From Methylotuvimicrobium alcaliphilum 20Z (GTDB lineage Bacteria; Pseudomonadota; Gammaproteobacteria; Methylococcales; Methylomonadaceae), in NCBI RefSeq assembly GCF_000968535.2, contig NC_016112.1, forward strand, positions 4,604,297-4,668,296: DNA of 64,000 nt, in the 5' to 3' direction. The translations under genes and the position numbers were made by a program. Positions 28,205 through 36,658 of the stretch are shown piece after piece. Under the pieces are notes generated by a model. That model searched no databases, was not told where the DNA came from, and saw nothing but the letters and a program-made list of their open reading frames with translations. The first letter of the stretch is position 1. Every line of letters starts with the position of its first letter.

Positions 28205-29674
28205 TTACTCTTCCCAAGCCCGTCCGTCACGCGCCAACAATGCCACCGACGCGACCGGCCCCCAGCTTCCTGCGGAATAGGGTTTTGGCGCAATTTTTCT
28301 ACGCGCCCAAGCATCTTGTATTGAATCGACCCATGCCCAAGCCTGTTCGATTTCCTGCCGACTCAGGAACAAGGTCGGGTCGCCCCGCATTGCTTCCAAA
28401 ATCAGCCGCTCGTAACCGCCGAAAAACGGGCTGTTTTTGAACGTTTCAGAAAAGCTCAAATCCAGTTTATTCTGCTGTAACGTGATACTACCGCCGATTC
28501 CGGGTACCTTATTGAGCATTTCGATTTCCACGCCTTCTTTCGGTTGCAAATGAATGATCAATTTATTCGGCGGCAATTCGCGGTAACTGTCCTTGAAGAT
28601 ATTGTGTGGCAAACGCTTGAAATAAACGACGATTTCGGTGCGCTTATTTTGCATGCGCTTGCCGGTACGCAGATATATCGGCACTCCGGCCCAGCGCCAA
28701 TTATCGATATCGACACGCACCGCGACGAAACTTTCGGTGGTACTCTCCTTATCGGCACCTTCCTCCTCGGTATAGCCCGGCACGGCTTGTCCTTTCATAT
28801 AACCGGCGGTGTATTGCCCGCGCACGGTGACTTCTTCGACATTGTCGGCGGTAATCGGACGCAAGGCTTTCAACACCTTGATTTTTTCGCTATGAATGCT
28901 TTCGGCTTCCAGCGACGCGGGCGGTTCCATTGTGATAAAGGTCAGGATCTGCAATAAATGATTTTGCAGCATATCCCGTAGTTGCCCGGTTTTATCGAAA
29001 TACTCCCAACGGCCCTCGATTCCGACTTCCTCGCCAACGGTAATTTGAATGTGGTCGATAGTATTGTGATTCCAATTGGTCGTAAAAATCGAATTGGCAA
29101 ATCGTAAGGCCAACAGATTCAGAACCGTTTCCTTGCCTAAATAATGATCGATACGGAATACCTGATCCTCGTTAAACACTTCAGCAACGGCATCGTTGAT
29201 TTCCCGATTGGATTTCAGATCGTTGCCGATCGGTTTTTCCATCACCACTCGCGATTCTCGAGTCAAAATTTTTGCTTTATCGAGACCCTGGCAAATATTT
29301 TTGAACAAAAACGGCGCGACAGCTAAATAATTGACCAGCACTCTGGATTTGGAATCGATGACCGCATTCAATTGTTTATATTGATCGAGCTGAGTTAGGT
29401 CGATCATGAGATATTGCATTCGAGCCGAGTAACGCTGCCAGACTTCATCCTCGATCGTCTCATTAAGATAAGACTGTAAACTTTTCCTAGCAACTTTAAC
29501 GAAGCCGCCCTCTTCGAGAGCATGCCGGTCAATACCGATGATACGAGTCTCGGGCTCGATCAATTCGGATTTTTCGAGCCGATATAACGAAATTAATAAT
29601 TTGCGTGTCGATAAATCGCCTAACGCGCCATATATGACCAGGTCGCAAGGTTTGAATTTTTGATTTGATTTCAT
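28205..29674 (-). CDS. zwf: Glucose-6-phosphate 1-dehydrogenase
   Basis: 489 residues. The N-terminal NADP-binding motif GALGDLSTRKL, the conserved VMEKPIGNDL and the active-site RIDHYLGKETVLN with catalytic His are all present. The C-terminal domain is full length. It oxidises glucose-6-phosphate to 6-phosphogluconolactone with NADP(H) formation, feeding the pentose phosphate or Entner-Doudoroff route. No pgl or edd gene is adjacent, so it is encoded alone. The region between its start and the redoxin stop (29675-29764) is a short AT-rich gap. Confidence 0.97.
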   Translation of the reverse strand: MKSNQKFKPCDLVIYGALGDLSTRKLLISLYRLEKSELIEPETRIIGIDRHALEEGGFVKVARKSLQSYLNETIEDEVWQRYSARMQYLMIDLTQLDQYKQLNAVIDSKSRVLVNYLAVAPFLFKNICQGLDKAKILTRESRVVMEKPIGNDLKSNREINDAVAEVFNEDQVFRIDHYLGKETVLNLLALRFANSIFTTNWNHNTIDHIQITVGEEVGIEGRWEYFDKTGQLRDMLQNHLLQILTFITMEPPASLEAESIHSEKIKVLKALRPITADNVEEVTVRGQYTAGYMKGQAVPGYTEEEGADKESTTESFVAVRVDIDNWRWAGVPIYLRTGKRMQNKRTEIVVYFKRLPHNIFKDSYRELPPNKLIIHLQPKEGVEIEMLNKVPGIGGSITLQQNKLDLSFSETFKNSPFFGGYERLILEAMRGDPTLFLSRQEIEQAWAWVDSIQDAWARRKIAPKPYSAGSWGPVASVALLARDGRAWEE

Positions 29675-29764
29675 TGAATTTGATGAAGAATAAACCGATT
29701 TTCGGCTACTTAATTAGATTTGAAAAAAAATGAAAGAAAAATTGGAACCGTTTCCCTACGTTCA

Positions 29765-30325
29765 TTAATCTTTCCATTTAATATTGCAGCCTATACTCGG
29801 AATTTGCTGCGAATCGATAGACTTTCCAGCCAGTAAATTATCCAATGCCGCGCGTAAATCGCTGCCGGTCAGCGGTACATCGTTTTTAGGGGTCGATCCG
29901 TCCAAGCGCCCGCGATAAACACAAGATAGGGCTGCATCGAATACATAGATATCCGGCGTACAAGCGGCTTGATAAGCTTTTGCAACAGACTGGCTTTCAT
30001 CGTAAAGATAAGCGGCGAAAGGGTTACCCCATTCTCGCATCATTGTGTGCATTTTATCCGGCGCGTCCTGCGGATAATTGATAATGTCATTGGCGCTAAT
30101 TGCAATCGTGCTAATGCCTTGTTGCGCATATTGCTTGGCAATAGCGATCAATTGATCTTTGACATGCAGAACATAAGGGCAATGATTACACATGAAGAGA
30201 ATCACCGTACCTTTTTCTCCTTTCAATTCTTGAAGCGTTTTACTCGTTCCGGTCACGGTATCGGGTAATTTGAAATCCGGCGCACGGGTTCCTAAAGGCA
30301 TCATATTAGATTCGGTCGCTGCCAT
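29765..30325 (-). CDS. Thioredoxin-fold redoxin (AhpC/TSA-like, CNHCP active site)
   Basis: 186 residues with the peroxiredoxin-like N-terminal pattern APDFKLPDT and an unusual active-site motif MCNHCPYVLHVKDQL, in which two cysteines are separated by two residues as in thioredoxins. The rest follows the AhpC/TSA fold (ISANDIINYPQDAPDKM; TPDIYVFD). Family members are annotated as thioredoxin-family or redoxin-domain proteins with unproven substrates. A good RBS (AGGAGAG) precedes the ATG at 30325. There is no obvious operon partner; zwf lies 90 bp downstream in the same direction. Confidence 0.88.
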   Translation of the reverse strand: MAATESNMMPLGTRAPDFKLPDTVTGTSKTLQELKGEKGTVILFMCNHCPYVLHVKDQLIAIAKQYAQQGISTIAISANDIINYPQDAPDKMHTMMREWGNPFAAYLYDESQSVAKAYQAACTPDIYVFDAALSCVYRGRLDGSTPKNDVPLTGSDLRAALDNLLAGKSIDSQQIPSIGCNIKWKD

Positions 30326-30544
30326 TCTATACTCTCCTATGTCTTACTTGGATAATCTTAAACCATTTCGAATACGGAATTATAAAGCCTTAGACTAAGT
30401 ATGGATAGTTAGGCCGCTTTGCAAATGACCGGTTTTACTTTATGAACCATTAGACGGCATACTACTTGAATCATCTATGAAATATCCGGTCTAATTGGCT
30501 TTTAATCCCTTCCTAATGAGGGATCGTTCAACTTTGTAAGCTAT

Positions 30545-30884
30545 GGGGAATACCTTTCGCACTTCAAGTTTCGGCAGTGCCTGAGGAGGCGCCCGGATGG
30601 CGCGAGTCAGCAGACACCCGGAGGCCCAGGGAAGGGTTCCATAAGTTAAACTGAATTGACTAAGCGTTCTAAGCAACAGGATAACATATTGATATGTTGA
30701 TTATTTTAATGCGTTTGCCCTGCACCGGGGGGGCTGGCATAGAGCCTACAGGGATGTATTTACCCAGCACCTAAATTCCATAGCCCATTGGCCATGGTTA
30801 ATTGTCTTGGATAATTTAGATGCTGGTTTCACGGCGTCCTTTGACGGACACCCTGGTGCCGAATTTTGATCTACGATGGGTATA
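30545..30884. repeat. Family-A repeat copy A4, interrupted by a family-B hairpin
   Basis: The left end ('tacctttcgcacttcaag', 'gtgcctgaggaggcgcc') starts near 30545. The right end ('gtgccgaattttgatctac' then GATGGGTATA) stops at 30884, 52 bp before fnr. Between them are unrelated sequence and a nested B hairpin (30762-30827). This accounts for most of the 30326-30936 gap. Confidence 0.65.
30762..30827. repeat. Family-B hairpin element, copy B2
   Basis: The ends ACCCAGCACCTAAATT and AATTTAGATGCTGGT enclose a core matching B1 (11978-12044) with scattered transitions. It splits the family-A block 'gatgtattta/c' from 'acggcgtcctttgacgg', which is continuous in other copies. Confidence 0.7.
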
Positions 30885-30936
30885 ACTGACTTTTTGAGTT
30901 ATCTTAGCAGCTGACAATTTCACCCCTATTACAAAA

Positions 30937-31644
30937 ATGACAGTAACAATGGACTACGAAACATTATGCCAAGACTGCAGGCTAGTCGAGCTATGTCTTC
31001 CTTACGGCTTACCGAAAACCGAGCTGGAACAGTTCGAGACAATCGTAAAAAACAAAGCGCCACTGTTAACCGATCAATATCTCTATCAACAGGACGACAA
31101 ATGCCGAAGTTTATTCGTCGTTAAAACTGGATCGTTCAGAAGTTTTATATATAGTGAGGATGGCGCCGAACAAACAATTGGATTTTATTTACCCGGGGAA
31201 TTAATGGGGTTTGACGCTTTTCAGCATGGGCGCTTCACAAGCTCGAGCATAGCGCTTGAAACAAGCAAGGTATGCGAATTGCCATTATCGAAGCTTAATG
31301 ATTTATGCCGATTGATTCCTAGTTTGCAATCTCAAATGCTGCGCGTTTTAGGTAAGGAAATCGAGTCCGATCATAATCAGATATTATTATTAAGTCATCG
31401 TTCCGCCAAAGAAAAAATGGCGACTTTTTTATTAAGGCTATCGCATCGATACAACGCCTTAGGGTTTTCGAAAACCGAATTTAATTTAACGATGAAACGG
31501 CAAGATATCGCTAATTTTTTGGGGCTTACTAACGAAACCGTTAGCCGCTTGCTTGCCGAACTGAATCATCAAGGAATCATTACCATCAATCGACGCAACG
31601 TCAAAATTAATAACATAGACTCTTTAAAAGTCATCGTCGAATAA
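30937..31644 (+). CDS. fnr: FNR-type oxygen-sensing Crp-family transcription regulator
   Basis: 235 residues. The N-terminal cluster ligands follow the FNR spacing C11-x2-C14-x5-C20, with a fourth Cys at 113 (KVCELP), so a [4Fe-4S] oxygen sensor is expected. A cyclic-nucleotide-binding-type beta roll occupies about 35-150. The C-terminal helix-turn-helix has the recognition helix TNETVSRLL with the E-x2-SR residues that read TTGAT half-sites. It activates anaerobic or microaerobic promoters. A perfect FNR box lies 305 bp downstream at 31949. An alternative ATG lies four codons in. Confidence 0.93.
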   Translation: MTVTMDYETLCQDCRLVELCLPYGLPKTELEQFETIVKNKAPLLTDQYLYQQDDKCRSLFVVKTGSFRSFIYSEDGAEQTIGFYLPGELMGFDAFQHGRFTSSSIALETSKVCELPLSKLNDLCRLIPSLQSQMLRVLGKEIESDHNQILLLSHRSAKEKMATFLLRLSHRYNALGFSKTEFNLTMKRQDIANFLGLTNETVSRLLAELNHQGIITINRRNVKINNIDSLKVIVE

Positions 31645-31706
31645 TTGTTATTGAACCGAAGCTACCGCGTAATTGCAACCTCGGCTCAACTCGCAACGGA
31701 AAGTAC

Positions 31707-31835
31707 TTATTTCAACATCATTTGCGCTGAATTTGCAGAGTCGGACGGCCGGCTAGGGCCTTGGCCGGATTCGCTGCAAGCGGCTAAGGCTGAAACTGCA
31801 ATAATGGCTAAAAACAAACGGCTAATAAATTTCAT
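31707..31835 (-). CDS. Small lipoprotein (42 residues), candidate FNR-regulated gene
   Basis: Read on the minus strand, ATG at 31835 opens a 42-residue peptide: MKFISRLF, a hydrophobic stretch LAIIAVSALAA, then Cys20 in a textbook lipobox (LAAC), followed by a short polar tail ending QMMLK. A lipid-modified product of only about 23 residues would resemble entericidin-like small lipoproteins in architecture, though not in sequence. It converges on fnr. Upstream are a perfect FNR site (31949-31962) and a GATAAT -10 box (31922-31927) at class II spacing. The RBS is weak (GAGAAAAG). Coding status rests on the lipobox and promoter. Confidence 0.62.
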   Translation of the reverse strand: MKFISRLFLAIIAVSALAACSESGQGPSRPSDSANSAQMMLK

Positions 31836-31876
31836 AATAAACTTTTCTCAATTGTGAGTTAAAACGTATTGTTCTA

Positions 31877-31892
31877 TTGTTCGATCGAACAA
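31877..31892. promoter_or_regulatory. Perfect 16-bp palindrome in the leader of the small lipoprotein gene
   Basis: TTGTTCGATCGAACAA is fully self-complementary. It lies about 42 bp before the lipoprotein ATG and downstream of the predicted start of transcription, a position suited to a repressor operator. The binding protein is unknown. Confidence 0.45.
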
Positions 31893-31921
31893 CAAAACTT
31901 AACACCCTTATGGGTAAAGCC

Positions 31922-31962
31922 ATTATCACATGATTACTTAATCGTTTATTGATATAAATCAA
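31922..31962 (-). promoter_or_regulatory. FNR box with class II promoter
   Basis: TTGAT-ATAA-ATCAA (31949-31962) matches the FNR consensus at every specified base. On the minus strand GATAAT (31922-31927) is centred 31 bp away, which puts the box at about -41, the classic activation position. The start would be near 31915, 80 nt before the lipoprotein ATG. Confidence 0.65.
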
Positions 31963-32020
31963 TTATTAAGGAACATGCGCAAAATAACTACTACAAGGTA
32001 ACTGTTCAATCCCCGTCAAT

Positions 32021-32084
32021 TCTCGTTTCCATGCTCTGCGTGGGAATGCCTAAGTACCGCTCCAGCGGAACGTGACGCTAGAGC
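32021..32084. repeat. Widespread 'gctctgcgtgggaatgcc' intergenic repeat
   Basis: TTTCCATGCTCTGCGTGGGAA and GCTCCAGCGGAACGTGACGC resemble the paired hairpins of a repeat common in gammaproteobacterial genomes. Upstream, 'aaggaacatgcgcaaaataac' (about 31969) is matched by a similar block near 59839. Apart from these and a partial family-A end at 32162-32230, the 31963-32305 interval is empty. Confidence 0.5.
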
Positions 32085-32161
32085 GCACAACCATTAAGTT
32101 AAGCCATCACAGAAATATAAGTAATGCTTGCATTCAGGCTCTAATGCATCTAAAAAACTTG

Positions 32162-32230
32162 CCATCTATGGAGCTTGACGGCAGCATTCGAACGCCAAGG
32201 ACGCCGAATTTTGATCTACGATAGGTATAA
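32162..32230. repeat. Family-A repeat, partial copy (right end)
   Basis: It contains 'gccatctatggagcttgacgg', then 'gacgccgaattttgatctac' and the terminal GGTATA at 32224-32229, matching the right end of full copies. It lies 76 bp before the arsR-like gene. Confidence 0.6.
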
Positions 32231-32305
32231 ACAATAATATTTTGAACATTTGGCTAGAATGCTTATCTTAAAAACAAATAGATGAACATATGAGTAGATA
32301 TTGAT

Positions 32306-32677
32306 ATGATTATTTCACCTGAACTAGCCGCCAAGGATTGCTGCGATGAACAAGAGACGCACCCCGACTTGTTGGCCAGGGCCATACCGGACTTGCCTGA
32401 CGAGTACGAAGCCGGTCGACTAGCCGACTTATTTAAAGCTTTAGCCGACCCTACGCGGGTAAGGATTATTGCCGCACTGCTGCACACCGAGTTATGTGTG
32501 GACGATTTGGCCAATTTATTGGATATGAGCCAATCGGCTATTTCACACCAGCTGCGATTGCTCCGTAACTTGCATCTGGTACAGTTCCGTCGATCCGGAA
32601 AACATGCATTCTATCGACTGGTTGACGACCATGTTCGAGACTTGTTTCAACGCAGTCGAGAACATTTGGATTGTTAA
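32306..32677 (+). CDS. ArsR/SmtB-family metal-responsive repressor
   Basis: 123 residues with the winged-helix core ADPTRVRIIAALL, ELCVDDLANLL and recognition helix MSQSAISHQLRLLRN. The alpha-5 zinc site of SmtB is present as D107-x-H109 and H120, but the fourth ligand position (Glu120 in SmtB) is Cys123, the last residue. Two further cysteines (C12-C13) sit in the N-terminal arm, and C64 lies in the ELC motif. Family members release DNA on binding Zn, Cd or similar ions. It is followed 41 bp later by a His-rich protein, its likely target. A TGAACATATGAGTA segment at 32283 could be part of the operator. Confidence 0.9.
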   Translation: MIISPELAAKDCCDEQETHPDLLARAIPDLPDEYEAGRLADLFKALADPTRVRIIAALLHTELCVDDLANLLDMSQSAISHQLRLLRNLHLVQFRRSGKHAFYRLVDDHVRDLFQRSREHLDC

Positions 32678-32718
32678 AATCAAGGCGTTATCGCCCTTTA
32701 TCTTTAGGAGATTGCTCC

Positions 32719-33045
32719 ATGAAACATCACATTCATACCGAACACAAGCACGTTCATAACGAATATTGCGGTCATATGCGTATCGAACATGACGGTCATG
32801 TGGATTATTTACATGACGGCCATTTGCATCATGCGCATCAAGACCATTACGACGAACACGTCATTGCTGTAACAGAAACCAACCCGGCCGTTTGTGCGCC
32901 GTTAGACTGCGCTTGCGGTCATGAAGGATGCGGACACGCGGCCATTCCGCATGGCGATCACATCGATTACATCGTCAATGGACGTTTACATCACCCTCAC
33001 GGGGATCACTGCGACGATCACGGACCCGTAACGATAATCAACTGA
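32719..33045 (+). CDS. Histidine-rich metal-binding protein with two repeated modules
   Basis: 108 residues, about a quarter histidine. The sequence is a tandem of two ~34-residue modules, each of the form CGH-x3-x-H-x2-H-x-DY-x3-G-x-LHH-x-H-x-DH (YCGHMRIEHDGHVDYLHDG, then GCGHAAIPHGDHIDYIVNG), joined by a linker with CAPLDCACGHEGCGH. The start at 32719 has AGGAG 8 bp upstream; the frame is open further upstream but overlaps arsR. No signal peptide, so a cytoplasmic metal buffer or chaperone is likely. Pairing with an SmtB-type sensor supports zinc or a similar metal. I know no named function. Confidence 0.8.
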   Translation: MKHHIHTEHKHVHNEYCGHMRIEHDGHVDYLHDGHLHHAHQDHYDEHVIAVTETNPAVCAPLDCACGHEGCGHAAIPHGDHIDYIVNGRLHHPHGDHCDDHGPVTIIN

Positions 33046-33090
33046 CGATACGGAAGTTTTTGTCGAGTTTTCGATTTCACTCTCTCCAGA

Positions 33091-33138
33091 CCCGGCACCA
33101 AGAAAGATTATTGAATGGCATCGGTTTTAGGTGCCGGG
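33091..33138. repeat. CCCGGCACC/GGTGCCGGG hairpin between convergent genes
   Basis: A perfect 9-bp inverted repeat with a 30-nt loop between the His-rich gene and the end of batD. It has no T-run. Its 'ggtgccggg' arm recalls the family-B ends. It may serve as a bidirectional transcription stop. Confidence 0.4.
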
Positions 33139-33155
33139 TAGTAAACATTCGGTTT

Positions 33156-34865
33156 TTACACGCGATACAAAGGTTCCAACTCATTGTCTAGCGGCTTATC
33201 GCCAAGTTGCTCCCTGGCTTTATGCTCGGAAAAGGCTTGAAATAACTTTTTTCCTTGCCAGTCTTTCCGGTCGGCACTGTAAAGGCATGCATTTAGATAC
33301 ATAATCTCGTCTCTTAACCTAGCCTCGCAATGATTGGCCAAATCACCTAGACTGGCGACCTTGTATTTTTCCCGCCCCCAACCGATCAAGGCATTCTTAG
33401 CCGCTTGAGAATCGTTTTCGGCACAGGCTTTTTTCAAGGTTTTGACATATTCAGACAAGGACTGTTGAATCGGGTCTTGCGGTTTTACTTCGGACTTTAC
33501 CGAACGGCGTAAACCGAAATAAAGTCCGGTTGCCAGCCAACCGACTGCACAAAATAGCGCCGCCCACATCCAATAATCGGATTGCTTGGATGACTGCGGT
33601 GGGCTGTTAGAACTTGCGGTTTCTGCCTGAACTTTAAACTCGGCATCCGATGCTGGAGGCGGCAACTCGTTTGCCGTCATTGCGCCTTCGGCAATCACCG
33701 TTGTTTCCGGTAATTTAGCGATTTCGACTTGTCTGGTACGGGTATTGAACCACGGTATTTCAACCGCCGGCAGCGTGTATTGACCGGCTTTTCCGGGAAT
33801 AAACGCGATTTTTTCTTCGCGTAGCGCCTTAATGCCTTCAGGACCTTTATTTTCATTCAACACCGGTTGATCCGGATAAGTTTTTAGATCGGTTTGTTTC
33901 GGCTGCTTATGCAACTCGGGCAATTGGCCAACCGTCGCGCCTTGAGCGGCAATGCGTAACGTTCGGGTGAGCGGTTCGCCGACTCTCATTCGAGCAATAT
34001 TGCCGGACCACTCCTGACTCAGACTCAACTTTTCGGCAGCCAACCAATGAGCGCCGGTAAAGGTTTCCGGAATCGGTTTAATCTCGAGGGTAATCGGTTT
34101 TGAGTTAATACGTTTTAACTTTGTACTTTGCCGATTAAAAAAACCGTTGAATCGAGGCTGGCCTCCTGTAATCACTTCGGCATCGAGCTGCAACGGCGCT
34201 ATCGTTAGCGTTCCGCTTTGCTGCGGAAAAATCGCGTATTTACGCTCAGTGACTTGATAACCGATACCGCCGATTTGAGTTGTGTAATTGCTATCCTCGC
34301 CAAGCTTTTCGATGACCGCATTGTCTAATTCCGGTTCGGATAACCGGGCTTGCGTGATTGACACTCGACGATAGAAACGCAAGGTATAGAGAACTTGGGA
34401 TTGGACATAAGGATTTTCCGGCGTGGCTTCGACTTCCAAAAACAACTCGTCATCGACGGCCTGAATCTCACGGCTACCGGCTTCGGTCACCATCAAGGAA
34501 ACCTCATTGCTACGATCTTTGCCGAAAGCAATAGCCGGTATCGTCAATTCGCCCGCGTGTTTGGCCATAACCGACAATTTCCATTGCTGCGTCTTACTGT
34601 ATTGACCGTTTATGATCGATGTACTACTGCTTTGACTCCGGCCGAGTATCTCGAAATCTTTTTCGAGCGGTGCGAAGTCGGGCTGATCGTCCGGCGTTTC
34701 ATCGGCAATAAAAGTAATCTGGAACGATTCGTTCAAGCCGACCGGGCTGCGATCGACCGTTACATCGATGTTTGCGGCCTGTGCCTTGAAAGCCGCGAAT
34801 AGACTAAACACTATCAGCATCAAGAAGCTCTCTATCGAGAGTCTTTTTTTTGTCGTTATCCTCAT
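33156..34865 (-). CDS. batD: BatD-family membrane protein (oxygen-tolerance operon)
   Basis: About 569 residues from ATG 34865; a GTG at 34877 overlapping the upstream stop is an alternative. It has an N-terminal signal (SFLMLIVFSLFAAFKAQA), a long periplasmic beta-sandwich region (VDRSPVGLNESFQITF ... RRVSITQARLSEPELDNAVIEKLGED, typical BatD), then a membrane helix at about 435-455 (YWMWAALFCAVGWLATGLYFGL) and a cytoplasmic tail. It is the last gene of the six-gene moxR-bat operon. Family members are implicated in envelope stress or aerotolerance; the mechanism is unsettled. Confidence 0.9.
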   Translation of the reverse strand: MRITTKKRLSIESFLMLIVFSLFAAFKAQAANIDVTVDRSPVGLNESFQITFIADETPDDQPDFAPLEKDFEILGRSQSSSTSIINGQYSKTQQWKLSVMAKHAGELTIPAIAFGKDRSNEVSLMVTEAGSREIQAVDDELFLEVEATPENPYVQSQVLYTLRFYRRVSITQARLSEPELDNAVIEKLGEDSNYTTQIGGIGYQVTERKYAIFPQQSGTLTIAPLQLDAEVITGGQPRFNGFFNRQSTKLKRINSKPITLEIKPIPETFTGAHWLAAEKLSLSQEWSGNIARMRVGEPLTRTLRIAAQGATVGQLPELHKQPKQTDLKTYPDQPVLNENKGPEGIKALREEKIAFIPGKAGQYTLPAVEIPWFNTRTRQVEIAKLPETTVIAEGAMTANELPPPASDAEFKVQAETASSNSPPQSSKQSDYWMWAALFCAVGWLATGLYFGLRRSVKSEVKPQDPIQQSLSEYVKTLKKACAENDSQAAKNALIGWGREKYKVASLGDLANHCEARLRDEIMYLNACLYSADRKDWQGKKLFQAFSEHKAREQLGDKPLDNELEPLYRV

Positions 34866-34873
34866 CGTCGTCG

Positions 34874-36658
34874 TCACCAAGCTTCGTCTTGTTGTTGCTG
34901 CCGGCCGCGGCGGCCGTATTGATATTGGAATTTACGTTTCAACAAACCGGCAGGATCGTCCGGGATGCGTTTCAGCCATTGTTCGCTGGCTTGTTTGGCT
35001 TCATCGGCCGGCTCGGTTTCTTGGATTGCCACTTCTTCTTTTCCTTGATCGTCCGGCGTTTCGTCGTTTTGCTCTTGAACTTGACCTTCATCTTGTTCCG
35101 GATCGTCTTGTCCTTCTTCAATGTCTTGAGGTTCGGGCGATGAGCGTTGCCGATCTTGATCGTCCGTTTGTTCGTTTTGATCTTGCGCTTCGTCGTCGCC
35201 GGACTCTTCCGAAGGCTCGCCTTGATCGTTTTGTTCGGAATCTTGCTGATGATCCTTATCGTTTTGGTCTTGGCCTTGTTGCTGTTCTTGCTGTTGTTTT
35301 TCCAATTCTTTTTCGACAACGGATTTGTTGAAAGCCGCGTCTTCGTGATCAGGATCGAGCTTCAACGCTTCCTCATAGGCCGTGACGGCATCGGCCAAAC
35401 GTCCCGATTGCGCCAGTGCATTGCCACGGTTGTAATGAGCGCGCGCGCTATCGCTATCTTTGAGTGTTTCAAGAACTTGTTCGTACGATCCTAACTTATA
35501 TTCAGCGGCAGCTTTCCATTCCAGATCATTAAACAAACCGGCCGCTCGTTCGTAGTCTCCGGCCTCGAAAGCCTGTTGCGCTTGTTGATTCGGCGTTTTC
35601 CACAAACTTTGCCAGTCCTGCGCCTCGGCCCGATTCGGAAAAGGCAAAACCAGCAGCATCGCAATCGATAATACGCCTTTTCGGAAACTTAATGCCGCCA
35701 ACGGCAAAATCAGTAACAGTAGCCAAGGTCCGCGTTCCGCCCATAATTCCAGTAATAAGTCATCGTCCCCGGCATCGCTTTGAACCTGCCGGTTTTCAAA
35801 ACCGCTTAGCAGGGTTTCTATATCGCTGTCGTTCGGGCTTATCGTCCGGTAGATACCGTTACCGAGTGCAGCTAATTTTTTCAATTCGCCGGCATTCAAT
35901 TTCGGAACGACGATGTTGCCTTGTCCGTCCTTGACGAAACCGCCGCCCGGCGCACCGATTGGAGCGCCTTCGGCCGTGCCGACTCCGAGTATCGATAAGG
36001 AATAAGTGCCCAGATTTTTTACCGTGGCCTCAGTTTTATCGATATCGGCGCCATCGGTTACCAAGAGAATATGGCCTTTTTGCATGCCGGCTTGTTTCAG
36101 CAAATCGATCGCATGATTTATCGCCGCAACAGAATTGCTGCCTTGTACCGGCATGATGTCGGTCGTCAATGCCGACAATTGACTGGCAATCGTTTGCGTA
36201 TCGGCTGTCAACGGAGTCACGGTAAAGGCATCGCCGGCATAGACCAATAACGCGGTCTGGCCGTCCTTGCGTTGTTTCAGGATGTCGGCGATTTTGAAAC
36301 GGGCGCGCTGCAGCCGGCTCGGTTTTAGGTCGGTCGCATCCATCGAAAGCGATAAATCCAAGCCGATCACCAACGCCGAATCGTCGCGGAAAACAGGGGA
36401 GGGTAAGCGTTCCCAGGCGGGTCCGGCCAAGGCGAAAATCGTAAGCAAAGCCGCCAATGCTCCGGCGGTCAAGGTCATTCTGCTGCGATTTTGTACTTTG
36501 TCCTGCAGGATATGGGGTAACAACGGCTCGTCGCAAACCGTCGACCAATTACCCCGTTGTAGTTTATGTCTTAGCGTCAACAATAAAGCCGCAAACCAAG
36601 GTATTAGCGCCAACAGCCACCACGGCCGGATAAAATGAAAGTATTGCCAGTCGATCAT
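34874..36658 (-). CDS. BatB/BatC-like protein: VWA domain fused to TPR and acidic tail
   Basis: 594 residues from ATG 36658, which overlaps the batA stop (ATGA); a longer frame upstream lies within batA and is ignored. Two N-terminal helices (13-30, 58-75) precede a VWA domain with the MIDAS motif DLSLSMD. A third helix near 310 is followed by TPR units (AAGLFNDLEWKAAAEYKLG; ARAHYNRGNALAQSGRLADAV) and a ~130-residue Gln/Asp/Glu-rich low-complexity tail ending in basic residues (GRRGRQQQQDEAW). The fusion combines the roles of BatB (metal-dependent adhesion fold) and BatC (TPR scaffold). Confidence 0.9.
   Translation of the reverse strand: MIDWQYFHFIRPWWLLALIPWFAALLLTLRHKLQRGNWSTVCDEPLLPHILQDKVQNRSRMTLTAGALAALLTIFALAGPAWERLPSPVFRDDSALVIGLDLSLSMDATDLKPSRLQRARFKIADILKQRKDGQTALLVYAGDAFTVTPLTADTQTIASQLSALTTDIMPVQGSNSVAAINHAIDLLKQAGMQKGHILLVTDGADIDKTEATVKNLGTYSLSILGVGTAEGAPIGAPGGGFVKDGQGNIVVPKLNAGELKKLAALGNGIYRTISPNDSDIETLLSGFENRQVQSDAGDDDLLLELWAERGPWLLLLILPLAALSFRKGVLSIAMLLVLPFPNRAEAQDWQSLWKTPNQQAQQAFEAGDYERAAGLFNDLEWKAAAEYKLGSYEQVLETLKDSDSARAHYNRGNALAQSGRLADAVTAYEEALKLDPDHEDAAFNKSVVEKELEKQQQEQQQGQDQNDKDHQQDSEQNDQGEPSEESGDDEAQDQNEQTDDQDRQRSSPEPQDIEEGQDDPEQDEGQVQEQNDETPDDQGKEEVAIQETEPADEAKQASEQWLKRIPDDPAGLLKRKFQYQYGRRGRQQQQDEAW

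Noticed and set aside
31645..31857. 70-codon rightward frame after fnr
   Set aside because: It begins at TTG directly after the fnr stop without an RBS and is antisense to the lipoprotein frame, which has a lipobox and promoter.
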